Assembly: GCF_000003605.2 (NCBI RefSeq)
Contig: NW_003142805.1
Location: 40,498 to 51,025 of the forward strand
Length of the DNA: 10,528 nt
Source: Saccoglossus kowalevskii
Taxonomy: Eukaryota > Hemichordata > Enteropneusta > Harrimaniidae
Direction: 5' to 3'
Position numbers and translations under genes: made by a program. The first letter of the stretch is position 1. Every line of letters starts with the position of its first letter. Positions 1 through 7,639 of the stretch are shown here, piece after piece. The notes under the pieces are model-generated. The model did no database searches. It had not been told where the DNA came from and saw nothing but the letters and a program-made list of their open reading frames with translations.

Positions 1-149
1 ACGCAAAGTTTTTCCCCTATTAAAACGAGAAAATGAACATAATTCCCTCTATTAATTTTTGCATTGCAGGAACTGGATGTTTATGAGTTGGTAGGCTGGT
101 TGTGATGCATATCAGGGTTCAACAAAATCAAATTTCATAGTGATAATTT

Positions 150-325
150 TGTTTACATGTTTGTTTACGTTGTGGTTGCCCGAATTTGAAGTCAAAGTCA
201 TAGTCATACAATGAGGTATTGCTTTGCATGACGGTAAATTTTCTGATTTTAATGAATATTTTGACGGTATTGTAATCTGTCTGACTTCCTGACTCCCTCG
301 GCCCGGGTGTGAACGGTTTGTTTAC
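150..325 (+). promoter_or_regulatory. Three forkhead-type TGTTTAC motifs
   Basis: The heptamer TGTTTAC, the core bound by FOX-family transcription factors, occurs at 150-156, 162-168 and 319-325. The first two are 12 bp apart, just over one helical turn. The third sits in a CpG-rich patch. Chance occurrence is possible in AT-rich DNA and no TATA box or transcription start is defined here, so a regulatory role is only inferred. Confidence 0.2.
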
Positions 326-1010
326 CCGCACTGCGCTTCGAGACAAAAGAACGCTAGTCGTTTCCAGACCGGGGATAGAGGGACTGTGATTAAATATACA
401 TTCTTAACCCATTTTCGGACAAGTTTTTGTTTTGACAACTATTTTTAAAATATGACAATATTAAGACTATTATTATATTTCAGTCACCGTAACGCCATAA
501 GTTACAGCGTGCCATAATTTTGCGGTATTTTACGGCGTATTTTCATCCTACTATATGAGAAAATGAGAATTCCAAATATGGAATGATTACGCGCATAGAG
601 TTTGACCGAACTCCACACAAACAAGTTTGCTGATTCTGTTCTAAACTTTTTTGGATTTCGGTATTCCCGTGATGTATTTGGAAGGGAAAGACGTATATTA
701 ATAAAGTTAATGTCTTGGTGTATACTCGTAATAACCTCATATTATTTTGAGCAAGGGCAAAGTTCTATACCTAGACATTCCGCCCCATATACATCCATGT
801 ATTGACACTGATAGATTGCTCCCTGTGGATGTGCATGTTGTCACTGTCCTTTTTTATAAACAGAAACAATGTGTATGTTTCTAACACGTGTAACGTGTTT
901 GATGTAAATGATTCAGTGTGTGTCAGTAAGTGAATCCAAGTATGTCATTGTAATCGTTGCCACATTTTAAAACGGAAATCAATGAAACTGAGGAGCGGCA
1001 TTTATTGAAT

Positions 1011-1040
1011 GGTGGGGGAGGGGGGGGGCTAGGTTTAGGG
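1011..1040 (+). other. G-rich block with quadruplex potential
   Basis: The plus strand has G-runs of five (1014-1018), nine (1020-1028), two (1032-1033) and three (1038-1040). The long run can supply two G-tracts, so the pattern allows a four-tract G-quadruplex. It lies about 530 bp upstream of the first visible HNMT-like exon. Function is unknown. Such tracts also cause read-length errors, so the exact run lengths may be unreliable. Confidence 0.5.
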
Positions 1041-1159
1041 CAGCAGAATTATTATATAATTATTGTTACTACTGTAACAACAGAATAGCGTTGATGTGGT
1101 TGATTTCTTCAAAAACGTTTTTATTTTGTTTGGAAATACAGTAATGTCAAGCAAGCAAA

Positions 1160-1173
1160 CCCCCCCCCCCCCC
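1160..1173 (+). repeat. Homopolymer C14 tract
   Basis: Fourteen consecutive cytosines, about 120 bp downstream of the G-rich block. The two blocks are complementary in composition and could pair in a transcript or in single-stranded DNA. A mononucleotide tract of this length is probably polymorphic and its length in the assembly is uncertain. Confidence 0.9.
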
Positions 1174-1573
1174 ATGGAGAGGTATAAGTTGTATAAATAT
1201 TTACTTAGCAAATGAATGGCAATAATTTGGCCAATGATTGAAGAAAACTCGCAAATTTAAAACCAATGTAAATATCCATTTTGGTTTTATACTTTTGTTT
1301 ATAAATTTACATAACAAACTTGTTATGCCATCAGGAAATTTACTGTATCAAAATACTGTGAAAACTGTGTTTTAAGTTCACGAACTTGCTAGTGCAACAA
1401 TGAGTTCAATTGTTATTTTACATGTTTACAGCGGTTTAATTTAAATTAGTGAATTTTACATATATGCGAAAATATCAAATTTAAAAATAAGTGATTACAA
1501 TTGACGCTTATGTTTATGTTTTTAAGACAATGCACGTAACCGCCACTTCACTGAATCACATATTATTTTACAG

Positions 1574-1909
1574 GGTCATTAGAAAGACAGGTAATTGAAA
1601 TGATTTTCAAACATCGTCCGAGAGTAACCCTCCATGTTGACGTCATCGAACCCGCCATTGACCAGATAAACCAATTTAAAGTGAAGTCAGATGAGATGAA
1701 AGCAAAGTATCCTAAACTGACGTTTGGATGGTTTCCGCTCACATGGGATGGTGTTAGAGGAAAACAGGAGATTAATAACAAGAAATATCATTTAATTGTA
1801 TGTGTAAACGGTTTATATTATATGGACGACTGGGCAGAGACGATTAACCAATTTTACAACATCTTAGCTTCACGTGGCGTCATGTTCATTACTATAAACA
1901 GCAGTGAAA
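1574..1909 (+). CDS. Histamine N-methyltransferase-like protein, internal exon (SAM-binding core)
   Basis: This exon encodes the central part of a class I SAM-dependent methyltransferase most like animal histamine N-methyltransferase (HNMT), a cytosolic enzyme that methylates the imidazole ring of histamine. The acceptor is a pyrimidine-rich ...TATTTTACAG ending at 1573. Two bases complete a Gly codon, then 111 codons run to a GTAAGT donor at 1910, so both flanking introns are phase 1. Opening residues GSLERQVIEMI follow the glycine-rich motif I. DVIEP matches the VVEP motif II whose Glu binds SAM, and the following Gln four residues after Pro is kept. YHLIVCVNGLYYMDD matches the human segment with the LYY motif, but the residue equivalent to Gln143 is Asn. 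MFITINSSES leads in register into the next exon. The N-terminal exon or exons are not seen. An in-frame ATG at 1600 is internal, not the start. Confidence 0.85.
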
Positions 1910-1968
1910 GTAAGTGTTATCATGTATATTTTAATAAATCGGCATTTGACAGACAGTTAAATTGACAG

Positions 1969-2079
1969 ATGTCGAAGGCCAGTTGACGAAACTAAATGGG
2001 CGAACACTGTTCGTCACATCGACTGTTTTTGGTGGACTAATTGTTATAATGGCAGCCATGGCAGGTGGGCAACACATCG
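1969..2079 (+). other. Possible phase 1-1 cassette exon encoding a hydrophobic segment
   Basis: An open frame of 1950-2090 (stop at 2091) has better codon composition than the surrounding intron and translates to a polar lead (DVEGQLTKLNGR) followed by a hydrophobic stretch including GGLIVIMAAMAG. An AG at 1967-1968 and a GTAAAT donor at 2080 (or GTGGGC at 2065) would define an exon of 111 (or 96) nt. In both cases it is phase 1 at each end and so can be inserted between the two HNMT-like exons without changing frame. Against this, there is no pyrimidine tract before 1968, the upstream intron would be only 59 nt, and known HNMT proteins have no such insert. The segment faintly recalls the GR-x-LF...G start of a membrane helix in invertebrate ionotropic receptors, so a gene fossil is an alternative. 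Confidence 0.2.
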
Positions 2080-2107
2080 GTAAATTTCGATGAGCAGTCT
2101 GTCATTA

Positions 2108-2376
2108 CAGCAAGTCTCAGAAGTATTGGGGAAGCAAGTTAGAAAACTTGCTCACTGAATCGTCAATCATTTTTGTTTTGACTAAAGCAATATAATGTAA
2201 CCTACAATTTGAATATTACCCTTCATTTTTTCATCTTTGATTGATTTTAAAATCTAAAACATAAACTAATGAACAGATTTTAAATTAGGTTTACAGGAAT
2301 AAAAAATATGCAAAATTGTTTCTGATAGTCTGTTCTGTCAAACCGAATTAGTTTGCCAATACTTTGAGACTTGCTG
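2108..2376. mobile_element. MITE with 22-bp terminal inverted repeats and TA target duplication
   Basis: The left end begins CAGCAAGTCTCA and continues GAAGTATTGG. The right end is its reverse complement with one base missing, about 22 of 23 positions matched. Both ends abut TA dinucleotides (2106-2107 and 2377-2378), as expected for a TA-duplicating Tc1/mariner-type insertion. The interior of about 225 bp has no transposase frame, so this is a non-autonomous element. A small hairpin (GCAAGTT/AACTTGC) lies just inside the left end. It sits wholly within the HNMT-like intron in neutral position. The superfamily is inferred only from the TA flanks. Confidence 0.75.
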
Positions 2377-2583
2377 TAAGTTTTCGTTGAAATGGCACAT
2401 CTTCAAACATACAATCACATTGATGACAATGTACAATATCTTATATATTTCACATTTCCTGGCAATATATTATTGTCAAATCTAAATTCTCCTGTACCAA
2501 ATTATTAATTGCCCTGAAAACTCACAGAAAAAGTCACGACTGTATAAAATGTTGATATTATCATATATTACTTAAACCAATAG

Positions 2584-2921
2584 GTGGATGTGGTAATCTT
2601 TTCAAGAACTATGCATCATGGGAAGGTAGAACAACTCATCTGCTAACTGCTGATAACATCATTGCTCACCTTCGATCGACAAATGTCCCATATAAACGCT
2701 ACATTCGTAAAACTACGGTGGATATCTCCGAGGTCTTCAATGGAAATTCAGAAGGCGGTAACATGTTGCTCGATTTTCTTGTACAGCGTAAAGACTTTCG
2801 AAAGACTGCACCTGAGAAACTAAAGAAAAAAGTGTTTGGTTTCATCGAAAACAATTCTAAGGTAGTTCAGGGCAAAACATTAATTACAGACGATGAAATC
2901 GACTTAGTTGTAATTAAGTAA
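2584..2921 (+). CDS. Histamine N-methyltransferase-like protein, terminal exon
   Basis: The final coding exon of the HNMT-like gene starts after a CCAATAG acceptor and ends at the TAA at 2919-2921. Its first two bases complete the Ser codon started at 1909, then 111 codons follow. GCGNLFKNYA aligns with the human region after SGSS. VDISEVFNGNSEGG matches the human MDISDCF...NG segment, followed by LLDFL, DF and TAP motifs in the family order. The C-terminus GKTL...LVVIK corresponds to human GKVL...FIVIEA, and the human Asn283 position, a histamine contact, appears to be Asp here. The exon ends within a few residues of the family's usual C-terminus, so the 3' end looks intact. Together the two exons give about 224 residues, against 292 for the full human protein. 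Substrate is uncertain because pocket residues differ. Confidence 0.85.
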
Positions 2922-2954
2922 TAACGTGACCAATATGTATAATATATGCCACAG

Positions 2955-2960
2955 AATAAA
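2955..2960 (+). terminator. Polyadenylation signal AATAAA (proximal)
   Basis: A canonical AATAAA lies 34 nt after the HNMT-like stop codon. It would give a very short 3' UTR. An alternative signal is at 3115. Confidence 0.5.
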
Positions 2961-3114
2961 TGCTAAATAATTTATATGCATTGGTGAATTAAAACGATTC
3001 TATTCTCCTTGACAACAGTTAATTGATTTTTAATATTCAGAAGTTCGTCTTTTTTATCAGACATTCTATTCAAGTAATGGATAGTTAACAGCTTATATGT
3101 TGTGCAATATTTCC

Positions 3115-3120
3115 AATAAA
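3115..3120 (+). terminator. Polyadenylation signal AATAAA (distal)
   Basis: A second AATAAA, 194 nt after the stop, is followed within 20 nt by a T- and GT-rich stretch (TCTTCTTCTTCTGTG), the usual downstream element. This context is better than that of the proximal signal, so it may be the main cleavage site of the HNMT-like transcript. Confidence 0.5.
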
Positions 3121-3764
3121 ATCAGAGTCTTCTTCTTCTGTGAGAAATCAAAATGTCAACACTGGATCAAATACGTTGACGTAAATTGGAATAATGACGG
3201 AAGTCATTATATTTGCGTGTTAAGTCTAATATAGTTCTGCAGAATTCTATTCGTTTGTACATTGTACTTATACAAAAATTTGAGTATCAACGACAAAGTT
3301 ACTATTCTTACTACACTAACTTCGTCACAATACACATTTACTCTACTATTATGAATTACCATAAGAAATTCACAAATTAAAAATATATTTTACCTTGGAA
3401 CTATATAACTTGGAAAGTTAATTACCATTCTATATCTCAAGATTGTAACAAATCAATCACTGCTTAGTTACACTTCAATGAGTTAACATGTGTGTCAGCT
3501 ATGTGCATAACTCGTGACCATGTAGAGCACTCTTACACAAAAATATAAATATTCAATCTATTTGAATGACGTTTACAGGTTTATAGGGAAAGATATAATA
3601 TATAATTGCCCTCGTTTTGCTGAAACAAATTGAATAACATAATTTCACAGATTTTGATAATTGGTTGTGGAATAAACAACAATTGTTTGATGCGATTAAA
3701 CGCCAAACCTGTTTAGCATAGTTTAACTCGTTTTACCCTGTTGCTACTTTAAGTTATTCACAGC

Positions 3765-3801
3765 AAAAAAAATGTTGTTTTTTTTTTGTTTTTTTTTTTT
3801 T
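3765..3801. repeat. A8 tract followed by interrupted poly-T tract
   Basis: Eight A (3765-3772) precede ten T (3778-3787), a G, and thirteen T (3789-3801). Read on the minus strand this is a 23-nt A-rich tail, as left by a retroposed sequence whose body would lie at coordinates above 3801. No SINE or LINE body, tRNA-like boxes or target-site duplication could be recognised, so a simple slippage tract is as likely. Confidence 0.6.
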
Positions 3802-4371
3802 CCGATCCATATTTTTACTACAACTGAATTATATGTATCACATGGTGCAAATATTTCTGTTGTTTGACAGTGTTGGCTACACACTGGTTTCAAACTTAAA
3901 TAGCTTTCGGAATTTGTGTTCATTTAAAATGTTCGAACTATGTTGTGGCGTATTTATAGAGAATGGGACCTACGGTTTGTGTTTGTCTTGTGTTATGTTC
4001 TCAAACAATGTCGCCAAAATAGTTAAATACTTAAATTGTATTCGAGTTCCATATATTGCTATAACACAACATCAACAATCACAAACGTTTTTTGTAGATA
4101 AATTGTGGATGCAAATAATACATCAAGAATAGTGTCAAAGTTTCACGGGGAACAAAGCAAAAAACTGTGATCTATTTAACGCTGAACAGCTACGAAACAC
4201 ATATTGTGAGTATGATTAATTTACATAATCATAATCATTCACAGGTACTTATAATAAAGTTTTTATAGCTCTCATATAAGAACATCAATTACTATATTGT
4301 GAAACCACAACCACATTATACTTGTGTAGTCTTTTACAAATTATGTTTTGCACTTTTTATTGTTTTTTGAG

Positions 4372-4431
4372 CATTGTTTGCATGTTCCACTTGTGGTAGA
4401 GTTTTTTGAAATATTAAAAATGCAAACAATG
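4372..4431. repeat. 12-bp perfect inverted repeat with 36-nt spacer
   Basis: CATTGTTTGCAT (4372-4383) is repeated inverted as ATGCAAACAATG (4420-4431). Each arm contains ATGCAAAC, one base from the octamer motif ATGCAAAT bound by POU factors. It could form a hairpin or be the inner ends of a small element. No flanking duplication was identified. Confidence 0.6.
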
Positions 4432-5459
4432 GTGTTAGGGCTGCATATATATCCTAAGATAATTACGCCGTTATCTAGCAATATGTCACTAATACGCTTC
4501 CGTAGATATCCAAAGATCAAACTATTTGTTTTAAAATAAAACTTATAATAATTAAACTACAAGTTCTTTACGTACATTAGCCATATATTTCCCATCTTAG
4601 CATCGTTGTCTGAACAATTTCAAATGTTGGTCTTGTAAGTTTTCATTCGATTATGGTCACTAATTCTGAACTTTGTGATTTATGCTATGGCTGATCTGAG
4701 TGGATAGTTGAATCAACAGTACAGTGTGGTATTGTCCGGGTAGTCATCCTAACATATGTATGTTTAGCTAATAGGATGGAAGTGAGAAATCCCCATGAAC
4801 GGAACAAATATTTCGTATGTATTTCATACGCAGTATAGTATAACATGAAGTGTGTTCGTTCACTCAATCATATATTGCGATACGTTCAGTCTTAGCCGAC
4901 CCCGACTACAATTAGCAATGTAACCTCTTCGAAGTTACAAACATCAAGCTGACAGAAGGTTATCAAGTGTACTGTCACATTTAATAGATAAATAATATTG
5001 GAATTTTGTGTATAGCTATTTGTTCGCGATAACGATATATTTTTATCTAAGTGGTAGGACCTCACGACCTAGTAATTGTTTCTTTAGATTTGGTGCAAAT
5101 AAAATAATTCAGTGACCCTGTTCAAGCTTTTACGTACTCAACCTCGTCATAAAGTATTTTGTTGTATTGATTCTATCTTACATTTGTATATGTTTGAATA
5201 CAATATTATATTATTAATCTTATTACCCTAAACCCAACACGTATAAACCTCCAGCACTGCTTAAATGTATAAATAGCGACTTTTCTCCGAAATGTCTTAA
5301 CATGGTAGCGTGATGAGTATATTTAGAAATAAGTAGATAATGTCAATAAGTGAGATGAATAATGATTAGATTGCGTTGACACGATTGTTTGAGTCAGTTA
5401 TCAGAAGTATAAGTAGTGCGAGACAATTGGAAAGAATTACTTGCGATCAAGTCTGTTTG

Positions 5460-6010
5460 TTAAACATTCTTTGGTACATGTATGGGAATGGATACAATGC
5501 ACGTTAAATTTAAATTCATCGAAATGAAAAATGTTATTCGAATTTGTGGATGTATTCTTTGTATCCATGTCACACGCAACGTAATATTACCGTAATTGGT
5601 ATAGTACAGGTGTGATGGTTCAAATACCAAAATGGCAACAGTAACAGAAAGACTTCCCTGGCAGCGATGATAAAATACGAACACGGAGCCAACAGATGAG
5701 GTTTCAACTGGTACTGGTATTATTATACTCTGCAAACATCAAGTACAATAACGCGGTAAAACTCCACTACTCCAATAACTAGATACTTAAACTCCAATAC
5801 AATTCAACGAGATCTCCGATCTGAACTCAGTGCTGAACAACTCCCCTATATATATATCCCCACTGTCTATAAATAGACCATTACATCAGCATACATAATG
5901 AGTCTGGAACTTACTACAAATTTCTAGAATGTTCCATTACCTTCTATTGCCTCCTACAGTGTTCTATTACCTATTCAACCACTTTCTAAAAAAACTAGAA
6001 TATTCCACCC
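5460..6010 (-). mobile_element. LTR-like or promoter-like region on the minus strand
   Basis: Read on the minus strand, the order is GGAATATTCT (6006-5997), two near-identical 12-mers GGTAATAGAACA and GGTAATGGAACA exactly 30 bp apart (5971-5960 and 5941-5930), a GGAAC-ATTCT-AGAAA heat-shock-type element (5935-5921), a TATATATATA box (about 5857-5848) and an initiator-like TTCAGCACTGAGTTCAG about 27 bp downstream (5837-5821). Repeats of ACTCCA (plus strand 5761, 5769, 5791) lie beyond. This is the architecture of a retroelement U3/R region. However, a second copy, a tRNA primer-binding site, TG...CA termini and gag/pol sequence were not found, so limits are approximate. A plain gene promoter, or chance in AT-rich DNA, remains possible. 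The plus strand also has a TATAAATAG at 5868-5876. Confidence 0.35.
5921..5935 (-). promoter_or_regulatory. Heat-shock-element-like triple pentamer
   Basis: On the minus strand GGAAC ATTCT AGAAA matches three alternating nGAAn/nTTCn/nGAAn units with no mismatch, the binding pattern of heat-shock factor trimers. A further two-unit site GGAAT ATTCT lies at 5997-6006 in the same orientation. Both are upstream of a TATA-like box on that strand. Confidence 0.45.
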
Positions 6011-6162
6011 AGACACAGTACGGTTCTAGTGACACGGAAGTGGTAAATAAGTCTTATGCGACAATCCATAAATAGAATGTTTCCGTGTTGGGGCAGGGCA
6101 ATTATCACAAAATGTTTGTCACAAACAAGACATTGCTGGCAACATGTTGCAGTCCCTGGCGA

Positions 6163-6243
6163 ATAGTTACAGAGATGAAACTTAAAAAGTAATTTCCGAA
6201 GCTCAATATTTTTAATGTCTGTGAAATATTTCTCTAAACTAAA
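6163..6243 (-). pseudogene. Weak resemblance to a non-LTR reverse transcriptase C-terminal segment
   Basis: Within a minus-strand open frame (6303-5995) the residues FSLEKYFTDIKN and RKLLFKFHL fit a pattern common near the C-terminus of invertebrate LINE polyproteins, in which a Y-x-x-I-x-N motif is followed by R, a K-F/L-R-L stretch and later a Cys pair. A Cys-x-x-Cys (QCLVCDK) follows about a dozen residues after the fit ends, but the intervening sequence does not match and no other LINE domain is visible. If real, it is a small decayed fragment. The match was judged by eye and may be chance. Confidence 0.25.
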
Positions 6244-6630
6244 TTTATTTTTACCTTTGCCTTTTCTCCTATTGTCATCGTGTATTTCATACTGAAAATA
6301 CATTTATTCTTTCATTAATATTTTTGGACCATCAGATCAATCGTTAAAATAGATTTCATTTTCTTGTACCATTTGCTTATGTGGCTGTTCATATATTTAA
6401 GTAATTACTTTTTATTGAATCACTGAATTGAATATTTACCCAATTCACTGTGAATGGCTATTTCAGAAGAAAGCAGAATTCGAATCACACCATGCGGTTG
6501 AGGGAGTTTGTTTGAGCAGTATGAAGAGGCAACGTATTAATGGACGTATTAATAGTTTATGACAGTCTACGACAATTTTTGAAGGTTGTTAGTTCAGTTT
6601 GTAAATATAATAAATAATAAGTCTCTCGAG
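6244..6630. other. Intergenic AT-rich stretch, nothing recognised
   Basis: No supported gene, repeat or regulatory site is visible between the LINE-like fragment and the G/T-rich block upstream of the ADA2-type gene. Confidence 0.5.
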
Positions 6631-6637
6631 ATGGGAC

Positions 6638-6802
6638 TGCGGCTTGCATGGTCTGTTGAGTTGCGGCTGCAGTTTGCTGGGTATTTTGGGCTGGGTTGTG
6701 GCTTGCGGCTTCAAGGGGATGTCAGTTAGGGCTGTGTCTTGCAGGGTTTGTCTGGTTTTGAAGTTGCTGGCAGGGTATAATAAGTCAGGATGTGGCTTGC
6801 AG
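6638..6802 (+). repeat. G/T-rich degenerate repeat upstream of the ADA2-type gene
   Basis: The plus strand is strongly G+T biased and repeats a decamer close to TGYGGCTTGC at 6638 (TGCGGCTTGC), 6662 (TGCGGCTGCA), 6697 (TGTGGCTTGC), 6733 (TGTGTCTTGC) and 6791 (TGTGGCTTGC). Spacings are 24, 35, 36 and 58 bp, so a decayed tandem array with a unit near 36 bp is plausible. The antisense frame through it is Pro/Gln-rich only because of this composition. It ends about 245 bp before the ADA2-type start codon. Confidence 0.55.
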
Positions 6803-6888
6803 ATTTTCCGATTAGATATTTCTAAAATTGCTTCTATATGCCCTTGCCTTACTTTGCGGTTATCCCCCTCGACAATAGTGTGACGTCG
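6776..6888 (+). promoter_or_regulatory. Candidate ADA2 promoter elements (TATA-like, CRE-like)
   Basis: TATAATAAG at 6776-6784 could serve as a TATA box. TGACGTCG at 6881-6888 is one base from the CRE palindrome TGACGTCA. Both precede the start codon at 7048. The transcription start is not defined, so either site could instead be in the 5' UTR. Confidence 0.25.
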
Positions 6889-7047
6889 CAAGTGTCGTTA
6901 AAGTGTTTTGACTTTACTGTGACCAATAAGTCGGTGTTTGCTAAGAGCAAGTTACCCTTTGCTCCCTCACTGCCCTTGTTCAAATATTGCAAATTTCAAC
7001 TGGCACCACATTGGATCAATCTTGATAATTGTCAAAACAGTCACACA

Positions 7048-7351
7048 ATGGCGCAGAGTGTTTGGGGTACATGCTCTCTGTTTTTCTTAATACAATCTGT
7101 GTTAGGGACATCATTGTACTTAGCGAAGCGCGATGAAATCCTGACACAGGAAGCTTCTCACTACTCTGGAATTGACGTGCCATTGAAGGGAAAAGAGTGG
7201 GCTGTCAACGATGTAATCATGACCTTAAAAAATTCTGAGATATCAGAAGGACGTCGGACCAGTGACTTCCCTCCCGCTGTGCACTTCTTTCACGCATTGC
7301 CTTATATAGATAAAAGTAAAGTATTTGAAATTATAAAGTTGATGCCCAAAG
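7048..7351 (+). CDS. ADA2/ADGF-type secreted adenosine deaminase, first coding exon (partial)
   Basis: This exon encodes the N-terminus of an ADA2 (CECR1/ADGF) adenosine deaminase, a secreted dimeric zinc enzyme converting extracellular adenosine to inosine and acting as a growth factor in invertebrates. The start ATG at 7048 has a strong context (A at -3, G at +4) and begins a signal peptide with hydrophobic core CSLFFLIQSVLG (residues 9-20). Residues about 45-101 match the ADGF N-terminal domain: KGKEWAVNDVIMTLK, then FPPAVHFFHA (74-83), then KVFEIIKLMPK (91-101), equivalent to human FPPSMHFFQA...MPKG. The exon ends with one base of the Gly codon at 7351 before a GTACGT donor, a phase-1 intron. 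The metal-binding His motif that follows in the family must be in the next exon, not found here. Read-through of the intron would add 12 residues and stop at 7392. Confidence 0.9.
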
Positions 7352-7639
7352 GTACGTCATATCACTTGCCTTGGCTGAGTTGTGTAGTATAATATAAAAA
7401 ATTCCATGCGATCATACAATACTTATATCATACTTGTACATATCTGTACCGACAATCTCTATTGACAGGTAACCTGGTTATATCTCGAATTGATTTGTTC
7501 TAATGAATACATGTATATGTGTAAAAAGGAGTTGTCCGTGAAAGGTCTGCACCTATGCTGTAAATTTGAAAGGCAGTTATATGTTTTGTTTTTTTAATAA
7601 AACAAACTTTATGAACACATATGTTCTATTTAAAACTAG

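Larger units (their letters stand above)
1..1573. other. Upstream or intronic region of the HNMT-like gene, no supported exon
   Basis: This stretch precedes the first visible exon of the HNMT-like gene and should contain its preceding intron. The missing N-terminal exon or exons (about 60 residues in the human enzyme, including the glycine-rich SAM motif start) could lie here or beyond the window edge. I looked for a coding segment ending in a phase-1 donor that would give a Gly-rich motif and found none I could support. The open frames present are short and have no recognisable similarity. Visible sequence features are three TGTTTAC motifs (150-325), a CpG-rich patch near 290-380, a G-rich block (1011-1040), a C14 tract (1160-1173) and a small perfect palindrome at 1310-1327 (8-bp arms CATAACAA/TTGTTATG, 2-nt spacer). 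Confidence 0.5.
1910..2583 (+). other. Phase-1 intron of the HNMT-like gene
   Basis: GTAAGT donor at 1910 and a CCAATAG acceptor ending at 2583. Joining A (1909) to GT (2584-2585) makes a Ser codon and gives an ungapped match to the family across the junction (SSES-GCGNLFKNY against human SGSSGWDKLWKKY). The intron is 674 bp and contains a short coding-like open segment (about 1950-2093) and a MITE (2108-2376). Confidence 0.8.
3121..5459. other. Intergenic AT-rich region without a supported gene
   Basis: No open frame here shows recognisable motifs, good splice context or coding-like composition. The longest (3833-4132 plus strand, 99 codons) has AT-driven codons and no family resemblance. 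Visible structure consists of a hairpin at 3191-3210 (8-bp arms, GGAA loop), a poly-T block at 3778-3801, a TATGATTA/TAATCATA hairpin near 4212, a 12-bp inverted repeat at 4372-4431 and a small CGTATG/CATACG hairpin near 4815. None identifies an element. Confidence 0.5.

Noticed and set aside
128-346. Minus-strand open frame of 72 codons through the CpG-rich patch
   Set aside because: No recognisable motif or similarity. The ATG context and splice sites give no support.
602-805. Plus-strand open frame of 67 codons as a possible N-terminal HNMT exon
   Set aside because: No Gly-rich SAM motif, no phase-1 donor at the right place and no resemblance to the HNMT N-terminus.
1563-1781. Minus-strand open frame of 72 codons
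   Set aside because: It is the antisense shadow of the HNMT-like exon at 1574-1909.
3833-4132. Plus-strand open frame of 99 codons
   Set aside because: AT-driven codons, no signal peptide or domain pattern and no similarity I recognise.
5590-5640. tRNA primer-binding site next to the LTR-like region (TGGTATTTGAACC on the minus strand)
   Set aside because: The T-arm-like part is too close to the TGG for a normal tRNA 3' end, so it does not fit a primer-binding site.
5460-5735. Minus-strand open frame of 91 codons
   Set aside because: No recognisable domain. It overlaps the LTR-like region and looks like a chance frame.
6589-6891. Minus-strand Pro/Gln-rich open frame of 100 codons
   Set aside because: Its composition is explained by the G/T-rich repeat on the other strand.
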